Source: a virus
DNA length: 25,186 nucleotides
Direction: 5' to 3' (one strand)
Virus record (IMG/VR): IMGVR_UViG_3300048928_000637
Coordinates: 1 to 25,186 of that record
The notes beneath the pieces were generated by a model. That model was not told where the DNA came from. It was given only the letters and a program-made list of their open reading frames with translations, and searched no databases. Positions 6,194 to 14,300 of the stretch are shown piece by piece. The position numbers were made by a program, and so were the translations under genes. Positions within the stretch are counted from its first letter, which is position 1, and each line of letters opens with the position of its first letter.

Positions 6194-6886
6194 ATGAAAA
6201 CGTACACGGCGAACACCGTGGCCGCGCTCGCGGCCCGGCGGTTGATGAAGCGCGACTTCCTCTGGATTGTGGCTCGCGACCGCGAAACCGGCGATCCGGT
6301 GAGTGTCGGCTTTTGGTCTGACCTCGCCAACGTCTCCGCACTGGTCGTCGATCCTGAAACTGGATCACCGTTGCTGCGCGACTTTTACGGTTCCGGCTCG
6401 CTGATTTCGATCAGCGACATTCCGGCAATCGTTGGCGTGAGCGTCGAGAACGTCACTGTGACAATGTCGCAACTGCATGACCAGGTCGAGGAGGCGTTGC
6501 GCCTCTATGACTGCAAGCAGGCGCGCATCGAAATTCATACGGGTTTACTCGACCCTGAAACCCGGCAGTTGGTCGACCCAGCCGAACCCGTGTTTGTAGG
6601 GTTCATCGACCGGGTCGAGATCAAGACGCCGGCCGAGGGCGGCGAGGGCGCTGCCATCCTCACCTGTGCCAGCGGCACGCAGGAACTGCTGCGCAACAAC
6701 CCGGCAACCCGAAGCCACGAAGACCAGCAGGTGCGCGCCCCTGGCGACACATTCTTCGTCGACGCTGCTGTGTGCCCCGACTGGGATCACTACTGGGGCG
6801 CCGTCGGCGAGAACAAGGTCCAGACAGTTCAGCAGCCCCAGCGGCAGGGCCTGTTCGGCTGGGGCAACTTTTTGGGATTCCTATGA
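6194..6886 (+). CDS. GTA gp13-like tail hub protein (DUF2163 type)
   Basis: A 230-aa protein starting MKTYTANTVAALAARRLMKR, with AGAGG shortly upstream. It contains RDFLWIVARDRETGDPVSVG, FYGSGSLISISDIPAIVGVS, VEVTVSQ-like NVTVTMSQLHDQVEEALRLY and FVGFIDRVEIKTPAEGGEG. The late part includes CPDWDHYWG near the C-terminus. This order corresponds to the DUF2163 / gene-transfer-agent gp13 family, in which a strand-rich hub domain precedes a C-terminal region that in RcGTA binds an iron-sulfur cluster. Here only Cys-Pro-Asp near residue 202 and an earlier Cys are visible, so a cluster is not obvious. It lies between the Dit-like protein and a GNAT gene, and its stop overlaps the next start (ATGA). 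Confidence 0.75.
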   Translation: MKTYTANTVAALAARRLMKRDFLWIVARDRETGDPVSVGFWSDLANVSALVVDPETGSPLLRDFYGSGSLISISDIPAIVGVSVENVTVTMSQLHDQVEEALRLYDCKQARIEIHTGLLDPETRQLVDPAEPVFVGFIDRVEIKTPAEGGEGAAILTCASGTQELLRNNPATRSHEDQQVRAPGDTFFVDAAVCPDWDHYWGAVGENKVQTVQQPQRQGLFGWGNFLGFL

Positions 6887-7320
6887 CCGTCAGACCAGCC
6901 ACCAAAGAGGACCGCGGGGCGATCATTCGATTGCTCCGCGATGCCCATGCCGCAGCGGCCTTGCCGTTCCCATTCAGTGCGCCGCACGCGGCGGCGTTGA
7001 TTGATCGGCACATCGCTGACCCGAACCTCTTGGCACTGGTGGCTGGCAAACCGGCGCAGGCCGTCTTGTTGGCGAGCAGCCAGGACCATCCCTTTGCCGC
7101 TGTTCGCTACGCCGCCGAAACCGTCTGGTGGGTGGCACCCGAAGCTCGCGGTCAGTTCGCGAGCCAGATGCTTGCTGCCTATGAGGACTGGGCCAGTGAA
7201 AAGGGTTGCGCCTTCGCTGGCATGGCCGCACTCGCCTCATTCCCGCGCGCCGAAATCATCTACCGCCGCGCCGGCTACCTCCCCGCCGAAACACACTTTT
7301 TGAAGCCGTTGGCGCCGTAA
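6883..7320 (+). CDS. GNAT-fold N-acetyltransferase in tail operon
   Basis: A 145-aa protein overlapping the previous stop (ATGA at 6883-6886). The start MTVRPATKEDRGAIIRLLRD is a classic GNAT N-terminus (.iR.At..D...i..l...). Residues 81-98 (VWWVAPEARGQFASQML) hold the acetyl-CoA motif A region (v.pe.RG.G.a..ll). Here the usual glycine after R-G is Gln-Phe. Residues 127-140 (YRRAGYLPAETHFLK) form motif B. The family transfers acetyl groups from acetyl-CoA to amines or proteins. In RcGTA-type clusters this slot usually holds a cell-wall peptidase (gp14), so the acetyltransferase is a replacement. It may modify tail proteins or host targets; the substrate cannot be told from sequence. Confidence 0.8.
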   Translation: MTVRPATKEDRGAIIRLLRDAHAAAALPFPFSAPHAAALIDRHIADPNLLALVAGKPAQAVLLASSQDHPFAAVRYAAETVWWVAPEARGQFASQMLAAYEDWASEKGCAFAGMAALASFPRAEIIYRRAGYLPAETHFLKPLAP

Positions 7321-7324
7321 CGGC

Positions 7325-7342
7325 AGCCTCGGCGACGAGGCT
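7325..7342 (+). promoter_or_regulatory. GCGA-tetraloop hairpin burying the RBS of the tip gene
   Basis: AGCCTCG (7325-7331) pairs perfectly with CGAGGCT (7336-7342) around the loop GCGA, a GNRA tetraloop. The 3' arm contains GAGG (7337-7340), eight bases before the ATG at 7349, and it is the only visible ribosome-binding site for the 827-aa tip protein. The hairpin would lower translation unless opened, for instance by ribosomes finishing the GNAT gene, which ends at 7320. There is no T-run, so it is not a terminator. Confidence 0.5.
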
Positions 7343-7348
7343 CCTTAC

Positions 7349-9832
7349 ATGGCAGTTTTTACAGCGATCGGCTCCGCGATTTTCGGAGCCGGGACGTTCC
7401 TTGCTGGCCTGACGGCGGCCGGTCTGCAGATTGCCGCTGGCGTGGTGATGAGCTCGCTGGGCCGCAGTGCATCCTCTGGCGAGCAGACTACGCAAAAATT
7501 TGGCGTGCAGGGTAAGCTACAGGGCGGCGAGGATGTTCCCCGCTCGATCAATCTTGGCTGGAACTGCACGGCCGGCTCGTTGGTGTGGCACGGGACGTTC
7601 GGTGCTGGCGGCACAATGTCGGCGCGCGTCATGGCAATCGGCGACTTGCCGATCCGTGAACTGCTTTACCCCATTGTCGATGGTGTCGATTGCACGCTGC
7701 TTAAGGGCGAAACGCACGCCAGCTACGGCTGGCCCGTAGCTGAGTACCGCAAGGGCGGTGTCGACCACCTTTGGATCAAATTCTACGACGGCACCCAGAC
7801 TGTTGCTGACCCCTTCTTGGTCTCGACCTTCGCTGCCGATCCGAACCGCCCCTACCAGTCATCGCGCGTCGGCCGTGGCGTGCCTTACGTGGTCGTGTTC
7901 GCCCGCGCTCCCGAGCGCAATGACGAGGGCGACAAACCGCTCTTCCAGGGCATCCCGACCTTCAAGTTCGTCAGCAATGGCGTCCGTTGGTATAACCTCA
8001 CGCTCGACAGCACGGCGGGCGGTGTAGGGCCGCATCGCTGGGACAATCCCGCGACTTGGGGTGGCGTCGGCGACTTCAACCCTATCGTTCACCTCTACAA
8101 CGTCCTGCGCGGTGTCCGGTACGCCGGTCAGTGGCTCTATGGCATGCAGGGCACGTCCGCTGCCCGCCTGCCTGCCGCAAACTGGATTGCTGGCATTAAT
8201 GCCGCCCAGACTGGTATCGCCGGCCCAGCGGGTACTGAGCCAACTTACCGCGCTGGTGGCGAAATCCAAGTCGGCGCGCAGGTTGCAATCACCGCAGAGG
8301 CACTGCTGACTGCGGCGAATGCACGCCTTGTCGAAAATGGCGGCATCTATACCGTTTATGTCGGCCCACCAGGCGCGCCTGTCATGGCGTTCGCGGACGG
8401 CGACATCCTGTCGACCGAAGAGCAGAGCTTCAGTCCGTTCCTGTCACTGGCCGACACGGTCAACGGCATGGATGCCAGCTACCCGAATCCGGGTGAAGGT
8501 TGGAACAGCAAGAAGGCGCCGCCGTTACTGCGGCCCGACCTTGAGGTGCTGGCCGGAAATCGCCGCCTGATGGCTTCGGTGTCGCTCGATCTCGTGCCAT
8601 ACGCGGCGCAAGTCCAGCGCCTGATGCTTTGGGCCTTGAACGAGGCCCTGCGCGCTCGCCGACACACTTTCGTGCTGGGGCCGGAGTTTCGCGTCATTGA
8701 GCCAGGCGACGTCGTTCGCTGGACCTCGGCGCGCAATGGCTATGTCGACAAGCTCTTTCGCGTCGATGGCGTCATCTACAAATGGAATCTCGACGTTATC
8801 GTCGATCTGACCGAAGTCGATCCTTCGGATTATGACTGGGATCAGGAAGTCGACTATCGCCCGGTAATTGATGGGCCGCTTGTGTTGGTGGGGCCGAAGC
8901 CCATGCCCATGCAGGGCTGGCAGGTGTTTCCTGCGGCGATTAAGGACGAGACTGGCGCAGGAAGGCGCCCCACCATAGAAGTGTGGGCTGCCAGTGGCGT
9001 GCCATCTGTCGAACGCATCCGAGTTCAGGTTCGTGTCGGCGATGAAACGGGCCCCCTTCAGTTCGACGCTGAGGTGCCATATGCCGATCCGTGGAAATGG
9101 ATTCTGCAGGGGCAGTTCCCGCCCAACACACCACATGTTGTGCGCGGAATCTTCATTGGACCGCAGGCGTCTGAGTGGTCCGGATGGCTTGCCGTCACGA
9201 CACCAAACATCAAGCTCGGCGCACTCGACATTGATATCGCCTTCGATGAAATCGCAGCGGAAATTTCCGAGGATCTAAAATTCATCAGCCTCTCGATCCG
9301 CGACGTCGAAGAAAACTTTGAGCGCCTTGGCTCGCTCCTCTCCGAACAGGATTTGGCGAACTACAACGACAAACTCGCAATGAGACGAGAGCTTGCCGTC
9401 ACGGCCGACGGGCTAACAGCCAGCTTCAATGAAATCATTGAGGTCGCGATCGGCCCCGGCGGCGCCATCACTCAGAAGCTGGAAGCCCTGTACGCTGCCA
9501 TGGGCGGCAGCACTGCCCAGGTGCTGGTCCGCTATGCCGCGGAATCCTCACCTGTTGGCGTTGAAGCGACATGGGGGCTGCAGGTCTCTACCGACGACGG
9601 CGAAACGTTCGGCCAGGCTGCATTCCTTGTGCAGGTCCAAGATGGCAACAGCCAGATCGTGCTGGCCGCTGATCGCACCATCGTCAGCAACTCGGACGGT
9701 ACCGAGGTTTACGCCTTGTTTGATGAGGATGGGCTCATGGTTCGCGATATCACTGCGGCGCTTATCAAGAGCATCAGCGGCGCAAGCTTCTGGAACCTCG
9801 ACAGCGCTGCCTTCAGGCTTTCGACAAGCTGA
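7349..9832 (+). CDS. Tail tip / host-specificity protein (central hub)
   Basis: An 827-aa protein. The N-terminus (MAVFTAIGSAIFGAGTFLAG, LTAAGLQIAAGVVMSSL) is a hydrophobic Gly/Ala-rich segment typical of tip proteins that engage the membrane. Then come VPRSINLGWNCTAGSLVWHG, a region of the form Y.NV.RG.RY.G.WLYGM (about 245-275), SPFLSLADTVNGMDASYPNP and FVLGPEFRVIEPGDVVRWTS. These match the phage tip/host-specificity type with gp27-like hub domains. Residues 540-640 look like a fibronectin-like strand domain, and 640-720 (EISEDLKFISLSIRDVEENF...) form a helical coil. The last 100 residues resemble the small C-terminal fibre-attachment domain (DUF1983-like). It overlaps the next gene (TGATG). 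It probably contacts the host and anchors the fibres that follow. Confidence 0.8.
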   Translation: MAVFTAIGSAIFGAGTFLAGLTAAGLQIAAGVVMSSLGRSASSGEQTTQKFGVQGKLQGGEDVPRSINLGWNCTAGSLVWHGTFGAGGTMSARVMAIGDLPIRELLYPIVDGVDCTLLKGETHASYGWPVAEYRKGGVDHLWIKFYDGTQTVADPFLVSTFAADPNRPYQSSRVGRGVPYVVVFARAPERNDEGDKPLFQGIPTFKFVSNGVRWYNLTLDSTAGGVGPHRWDNPATWGGVGDFNPIVHLYNVLRGVRYAGQWLYGMQGTSAARLPAANWIAGINAAQTGIAGPAGTEPTYRAGGEIQVGAQVAITAEALLTAANARLVENGGIYTVYVGPPGAPVMAFADGDILSTEEQSFSPFLSLADTVNGMDASYPNPGEGWNSKKAPPLLRPDLEVLAGNRRLMASVSLDLVPYAAQVQRLMLWALNEALRARRHTFVLGPEFRVIEPGDVVRWTSARNGYVDKLFRVDGVIYKWNLDVIVDLTEVDPSDYDWDQEVDYRPVIDGPLVLVGPKPMPMQGWQVFPAAIKDETGAGRRPTIEVWAASGVPSVERIRVQVRVGDETGPLQFDAEVPYADPWKWILQGQFPPNTPHVVRGIFIGPQASEWSGWLAVTTPNIKLGALDIDIAFDEIAAEISEDLKFISLSIRDVEENFERLGSLLSEQDLANYNDKLAMRRELAVTADGLTASFNEIIEVAIGPGGAITQKLEALYAAMGGSTAQVLVRYAAESSPVGVEATWGLQVSTDDGETFGQAAFLVQVQDGNSQIVLAADRTIVSNSDGTEVYALFDEDGLMVRDITAALIKSISGASFWNLDSAAFRLSTS

Positions 9833-10680
9833 TGGCTACTGTTTTCATGACGGACCCTGTCACTGGTCGGTGCGCGCTCTACGATGAGCCCACGACCAGC
9901 GGCGCGGCGGATAACCCGAACTCGGCCCGGAATGCGCCGCTCAACAACCCGGCCGCGAACCTCGCCTATCTCTACTTCCACTCCGACTTCAATTATCTCG
10001 AAGTCGCATTTGGACCGACGGCAGTCGTTGTCAGCCATGGTGCTGTGGCGGCCAGTTCGCCGCCGGCAGGTGCGACTGTCAACTTCGGTTGGACCGGCAC
10101 TGTCACGGATCGGCTGCTGTTCACGCATAGCCTTGGCTATGTGCCGAAGGTCTTGGCGATCGTCGGAAACAATACCGTTTGGCCGGGAATGCCCGTCCAG
10201 ACCGGTGGCGGGGCAACGCGCTTTGTCAGCATCTATGCCACGACAACACAGGTCCGAATGGTCGAGTTCGTCTCGACCGGATCGGGCACGCTACCCGCGG
10301 TTGATCTGACCTATACCCTGCTGGTGCTGGCCGATCCGCCGGCTGCAACCGGTAATATCCTCTTCGACTTCGATCCGGTCACCGGCATCGTTGAGATGGG
10401 GCGCCGGAAGTTCAAATCAGATCGCCGCTATTTGCAGGTTGTGCCTGGTGGCTCGCCATTCGGCATCTCATACGGGGGCAAGACCATCGACCTTCACAAC
10501 GGCGCCATGAGAGCGTTCCGTCCCGACGGTACCTATTACGAGCCGGTCCCGGCCGGGCTTCAACTTGGGCTGGCTCAATACGACCTCTACGGCACCTACT
10601 ATGGCATCAGCTATGGCGCCAGCATGGGCTATGGCGGCGGCTATGCTGGGCCCGGAAACATTCAGGTGCAGGCGCCATGA
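9832..10680 (+). CDS. Tail tip-associated protein of unknown function
   Basis: A 282-aa protein translationally coupled to the tip gene (TGATG) and to the next gene (ATGA at 10677). It begins MATVFMTDPVTGRCALYDEP. A strand-rich domain follows (LAYLYFHSDFNYLEVAF; TDRLLFTHSLGYVPKVLAIV). The C-terminus is Gly/Tyr-rich and repetitive: YDLYGTYYGISYGASMGYGG and GYAGPG. The H.LGYVP.V.. phrase occurs in several phage tail proteins, where it marks a beta-sandwich near the tip. No enzyme motif or signal peptide was seen. Gly/Tyr-rich ends are common in proteins that pack against fibres or surfaces. A tail tip or fibre connector is the likely role, from synteny only. Confidence 0.55.
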   Translation: MATVFMTDPVTGRCALYDEPTTSGAADNPNSARNAPLNNPAANLAYLYFHSDFNYLEVAFGPTAVVVSHGAVAASSPPAGATVNFGWTGTVTDRLLFTHSLGYVPKVLAIVGNNTVWPGMPVQTGGGATRFVSIYATTTQVRMVEFVSTGSGTLPAVDLTYTLLVLADPPAATGNILFDFDPVTGIVEMGRRKFKSDRRYLQVVPGGSPFGISYGGKTIDLHNGAMRAFRPDGTYYEPVPAGLQLGLAQYDLYGTYYGISYGASMGYGGGYAGPGNIQVQAP

Positions 10681-11501
10681 GCGGTGGGTTTGAACTCTTC
10701 GATGGCGACACGAAGATGCGGATCACCAATGGCGCCCGCACCGTGTTTACTACCGACGGCACGCTGATCAATCTGCTGCCGCCGGCCTATGACCTGAACA
10801 CGACCTTGACGGTAGCCTTCCCGGATATCGTCAAGGATTTCCAGTACAACTGGCGTCATGGCTTCGACTACACGGCTCCACCCGGCGGGACGAAGATGGT
10901 CGCCTTCGACAGCTTTTGTGTCTGCAACCTGACGGCCCGTCCGCAGGAATATGAAACCGAGAGTACCATTGTTGCGGCGCCAGCCGGTGCAGATATCTTC
11001 GTTGGCAAGGTTACGCTCACTCGGACAGCCGCGCCTTCACACACCTGGAACAGCGTTGCTATCCAGCCAAAGCAGCCGACTGGCGTTGCCATCCCTTTCA
11101 TCAGCGGATCCCTACTGATGGAGGCCGAAGTCGGGCTGGCGCGCGCCTTCTCGATCTTTGTCAGCGGCGGAAACCTACGCCTCAACATCGAGCAGTCCGT
11201 ATGCACTGCTCCGGGCGGCTGGGGGCTTTATGGAACGGCATTCCACTGGCTTAGCAATCCCAATGATGGCGGCGGCGGAGAGCATGTTTACGGCTCCGCG
11301 CCAGGCCTTCCCATTCTCCAAGTCTCGACGGTGAATGTCCCTGCCGTCGCGATGGAGGCGGACATATTCTCGTGGAACTGGGATCAGCGCACTCGCTACG
11401 GCGTTGGCGCCAACCAGTGCCCGCTGCCGAACTATGCATCCTACAACTACTCCTCGACCTACTCGGTCGCATTGACCGGCTCCTTCGGGCGCCGCAGCTA
11501 A
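10677..11501 (+). CDS. Tail-associated protein of unknown function
   Basis: A 274-aa protein starting MSGGFELFDGDTKMRITNGA, coupled to the previous gene by ATGA. Early residues resemble the start of phage fibre-module proteins that describe F.vfn..G....tD (here ARTVFTTDGTLINLLPP). The rest is strand-rich and aromatic, with FQYNWRHGFDYTAPPGG, LNIEQSVCTAPGGWGLYG, FSWNWDQRTRYGVG and a final YNYSSTYSVALTGSFGRRS. Cys residues near 80 and 178 could pair. I do not recognise a family. Together with the previous gene it forms a two-gene cassette between tip and fibre, and both are probably virion proteins of the tail tip. Confidence 0.55.
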   Translation: MSGGFELFDGDTKMRITNGARTVFTTDGTLINLLPPAYDLNTTLTVAFPDIVKDFQYNWRHGFDYTAPPGGTKMVAFDSFCVCNLTARPQEYETESTIVAAPAGADIFVGKVTLTRTAAPSHTWNSVAIQPKQPTGVAIPFISGSLLMEAEVGLARAFSIFVSGGNLRLNIEQSVCTAPGGWGLYGTAFHWLSNPNDGGGGEHVYGSAPGLPILQVSTVNVPAVAMEADIFSWNWDQRTRYGVGANQCPLPNYASYNYSSTYSVALTGSFGRRS

Positions 11502-11514
11502 TCCAGAGGCATTG

Positions 11515-13941
11515 ATGACTGAACCCTATGGCGTAGGCACCGCAACGGTGGCCAGCGGCGGCACCGTCGTGACTGGCACCAGTACATTCTGGGTGGGCAA
11601 GGTCCGGAAGAACGATCTCTTCACCGTCCCAGCCCAAGGGCTGTTTGCGCGCGTCACTGCCGATCCGACGGAGAATGATGAACTCGCCATCAATGGGTGG
11701 CCGGGCACTGATCTGGTCGATGCCGAGTATGAAATCATCTCGACCTACATCGCGGTCGATACGGCAAGCCGGACGCGCGAGCTGCTGCTTGGCCTAAGCC
11801 TCATCGACCCGAACTGGGATGTCCACGTCGACACCCTGCCAGACCGTGCACCCTTCGATGACAAGCCTGGGCCGACGCCCACGGCCCGCGGCTTCGCAGT
11901 CCTAGTTTCGGACGTTGGCGACGGCAGTTCCGCCATTTATTCCAAGCAGAGCAATGCGACTGCGGATTGGTCCGACCCGGCGCCGTATTCCGGTCCAACC
12001 GGCGCCAAGGGATGGTCGCCGCAACTCGTCGCGGAAGCGGACGGTGAGCGCCGCGTCCTGAAGCTGGCCGGATATGTTGGCGGTGAGGGGACAGAGCCTA
12101 CCGACAATGTTGGTGAATACCTGAAGGCAGACGGCACCTGGACTGCTACGATTGGCGATGCCGTTGATTTCCGCGGCGAGGGTTTCGTCTTCGTCCCTGG
12201 CGAATATGACAACGGGTTCTCCTATCCGAAGAACAGCGTAGCACGGCAGGCCGGCTCCTCCTGGATCGCCCTTCAGCCAACCACTGGCAATGCTCCTCCA
12301 ACCCTTCCAACAACAAGCAATGCCTATTGGGAGTTGATGGCGCAGAAGGGACAGGATGGCACGGGTACTATTGTCAGTCTGGTTGAAGGCGACGGAATTT
12401 CCATTGACGTCACCGACCCTCAAAACCCGGTCATCTCGTTTGATGGCGAGGTCATTCCAGCTGGCGGTGGTGCAGGACAGGCACTAGGCAAGCTTAGCGC
12501 GGATGACTTTGACGTCGGCTGGATCGACGCTGAAACGGACCTTTCGGATCTTCCGCCCTCAATTGCTTTCAATCTTGGCAATATTCTTGGCGTGGTTTCG
12601 GAAGATGGGGGTTTCCCCACCGGGAAGCTAGTCGAGGCTGGGGAGAATGCGGAAGGTTCTTACCGCCGTTTCGCTGACGGCTGGCAAATCTGCTGGAAGC
12701 GTAAGCCAATCAATGTGGCCGTAAGTACTGCCTATGGCGCACTATTCGTGTCAGCAGCGCAAACAGCAAATTTCCCCAAAACTTTTGCCTCCGCTCCAGC
12801 GCCTTTCGGAAGTATAGACAACTCGGCAGTTGGATTGAAATGGCTGGCTTTTGCTTCTGCGGCAACCAAAACTGCATGGCCCAGCCATTTTGTGGTGGAT
12901 GCGGTTACGCGAGCTGCCAGCAATATGAATTTGATCCTGATCGCGGTCGGAAAGTGGTTCGATTACAATATATTGACCCGCGGCGTTGAACTCCTGTCAT
13001 CCACCCAACAAACCGCGGACCTTCAGGCAGAACCTGCCGCAGAGAGCAATGTCTTCATCCGGCTCAATTGCATTCCGTATGAGACCACATACAGCGTGAC
13101 TTATAATGCCGCCGCGCCTTCCGGTCGCATTGTAGCCCTTGATGCCGGGCCGCAGGGACTTTTTACTGGGATCAGTGCTCGCGGTGTCACCGTTTCTCAC
13201 GGTCAGACCGTGACGTTCAAGCGGAATTCCAAAAATAGCTTCACTGTGCTCACTCCTGGGAGCCCAACCGCCCGTACTGGCGAGGCTAGCTTCGCGACGA
13301 GCCCGCAGCGGGTTATCATTGTTGGCCAGTCCCTTGGGCAGCAGTGGGAATACATGCCGGCCGGCCCAGCTTTTGTGCAGGCAAACGACGCGGATTCCAC
13401 GCAGTTCTACCACCACTGCACCGGCGGCAGCGCCGCAATGCACGAGTACACCCAAATCGCATGGCCGAATTACTGGTGGTATGATCCAGATACCGACACG
13501 GATGGACCACTATTAACGGCTGCCTGCGCGGCAATTGACGCGCTCAGTGGCACTCAAAAGCCAACGCATATTTTGTGGGTGCAAGGAGAGCAGGACAGTG
13601 GCACGTATAGTGGAACGACCGAGCTAGAAGACGCCGTGTTCGTCGCGAAGTACAAAGAATCCGTAGCGGCGATAATTGCGAAACTGCAGCAGCACTGCAA
13701 TCCTTCCTCTCCGTTAAGCGTGCCAGCCTATATCCAGATTTTGGGGCGGCGGCTGTCAGGCGAGACGCGGGGAATGCCGCTTGTGCGTCAGGCCCAATAC
13801 GAACTCATCGACACTCCAGGACTGAACATTAACCTGGGTGCGGTTCCGCCGCCCGACTTGCCGCATGCTGACGATGTGCATCCAGACGCCGAGGGATATG
13901 CCATCCTTGGTCGGCTCACTGGCTTGGCCTTTAATGCTTAG
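11515..13941 (+). CDS. Tail fibre with C-terminal SGNH/GDSL esterase domain
   Basis: An 808-aa protein; ATG 11515 has AGAGG six bases upstream. The N-terminal part (1-160) starts MTEPYGVGTATVASGGTVVT, a common fibre attachment module. Residues about 236-282 (YPKNSVARQAGSSWIALQPT...) form a carbohydrate-binding-like module (Y.....V.y.G.sW.al....) followed by KGQDG. Residues about 380-482 resemble a gp53-like fibre end (RFADGWQICWKR ... LIAVGKWFD). The last 210 residues are an SGNH hydrolase: GQS (nucleophile Ser606), GGS (637-639), WVQGEQD (Glu692 in the GExD block) and DDVHPDAEGY (Asp786, His789). This domain should remove ester groups, probably acetyl, from host surface polysaccharide. The fibre thus carries an enzyme after an apparently complete fibre end. 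Confidence 0.8.
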   Translation: MTEPYGVGTATVASGGTVVTGTSTFWVGKVRKNDLFTVPAQGLFARVTADPTENDELAINGWPGTDLVDAEYEIISTYIAVDTASRTRELLLGLSLIDPNWDVHVDTLPDRAPFDDKPGPTPTARGFAVLVSDVGDGSSAIYSKQSNATADWSDPAPYSGPTGAKGWSPQLVAEADGERRVLKLAGYVGGEGTEPTDNVGEYLKADGTWTATIGDAVDFRGEGFVFVPGEYDNGFSYPKNSVARQAGSSWIALQPTTGNAPPTLPTTSNAYWELMAQKGQDGTGTIVSLVEGDGISIDVTDPQNPVISFDGEVIPAGGGAGQALGKLSADDFDVGWIDAETDLSDLPPSIAFNLGNILGVVSEDGGFPTGKLVEAGENAEGSYRRFADGWQICWKRKPINVAVSTAYGALFVSAAQTANFPKTFASAPAPFGSIDNSAVGLKWLAFASAATKTAWPSHFVVDAVTRAASNMNLILIAVGKWFDYNILTRGVELLSSTQQTADLQAEPAAESNVFIRLNCIPYETTYSVTYNAAAPSGRIVALDAGPQGLFTGISARGVTVSHGQTVTFKRNSKNSFTVLTPGSPTARTGEASFATSPQRVIIVGQSLGQQWEYMPAGPAFVQANDADSTQFYHHCTGGSAAMHEYTQIAWPNYWWYDPDTDTDGPLLTAACAAIDALSGTQKPTHILWVQGEQDSGTYSGTTELEDAVFVAKYKESVAAIIAKLQQHCNPSSPLSVPAYIQILGRRLSGETRGMPLVRQAQYELIDTPGLNINLGAVPPPDLPHADDVHPDAEGYAILGRLTGLAFNA

Positions 13942-14120
13942 CGGTGAGCCTGCCAGCTGATGGCTTCATTGAGTTCATCAGACGTCATGTCCCGATACTC
14001 ATAGGCGCCGGTTTCCGTCACACGGCGCATTGTCGTCGGATTGCCAAGGTGGTGGTGCCAGCCCTTAGGGTTGGTCAAGCGCCGAAAAACGGCGATCACG
14101 GTTCGAAGCATTGCGCGCAT
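13938..14120 (-). CDS. Small basic protein, antisense moron candidate
   Basis: A 60-aa frame on the minus strand, ending tail to tail on the fibre stop codon (overlap 13938-13941). The product has a basic N-terminal half (MRAMLRTVIAVFRRLTNPKG) and an acidic/polar end (AYEYRDMTSDELNEAISWQA). The YRDMTSDELN phrase looks like a real helix cap and not random translation, but I recognise no family. The RBS is weak. A plausible sigma-70 promoter on the same strand lies just upstream (GTTCAA complement at 14162-14167, AAACTA complement at 14139-14144, 17-bp spacer), giving a short leader. The position matches the other minus-strand insert at 3045. Function is unknown, and it could be spurious. Confidence 0.45.
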   Translation of the reverse strand: MRAMLRTVIAVFRRLTNPKGWHHHLGNPTTMRRVTETGAYEYRDMTSDELNEAISWQAHR

Positions 14121-14138
14121 CCAAGGTTAAGTGCCGGC

Positions 14139-14167
14139 AAACTACTCGCTCCAGTTAGCACGTTCAA
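14139..14167 (-). promoter_or_regulatory. Candidate minus-strand promoter for the 13938-14120 gene
   Basis: Read on the minus strand this is TTGAAC (complement of 14162-14167), 17 bp, then TAGTTT (complement of 14139-14144). It matches the sigma-70 consensus at four of six and three of six positions. It would start RNA near 14132, about 12 bases before the ATG at 14120. The rest of 14121-14300 shows no other gene. It carries only the AAGG ribosome-binding site (14289-14292) of the endolysin. Confidence 0.35.
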
Positions 14168-14300
14168 CGGGTGGAATGGCATTTAGAAAACCGCCCATCG
14201 TTCCTCTATTGGGATACGCGGCGGCTCTGATCACCATTCCTAAGACCTGAAGTTTCCAGCCCCGCCATCGAGCTGGGCCCACTCTCCAAAGGAAATCATC

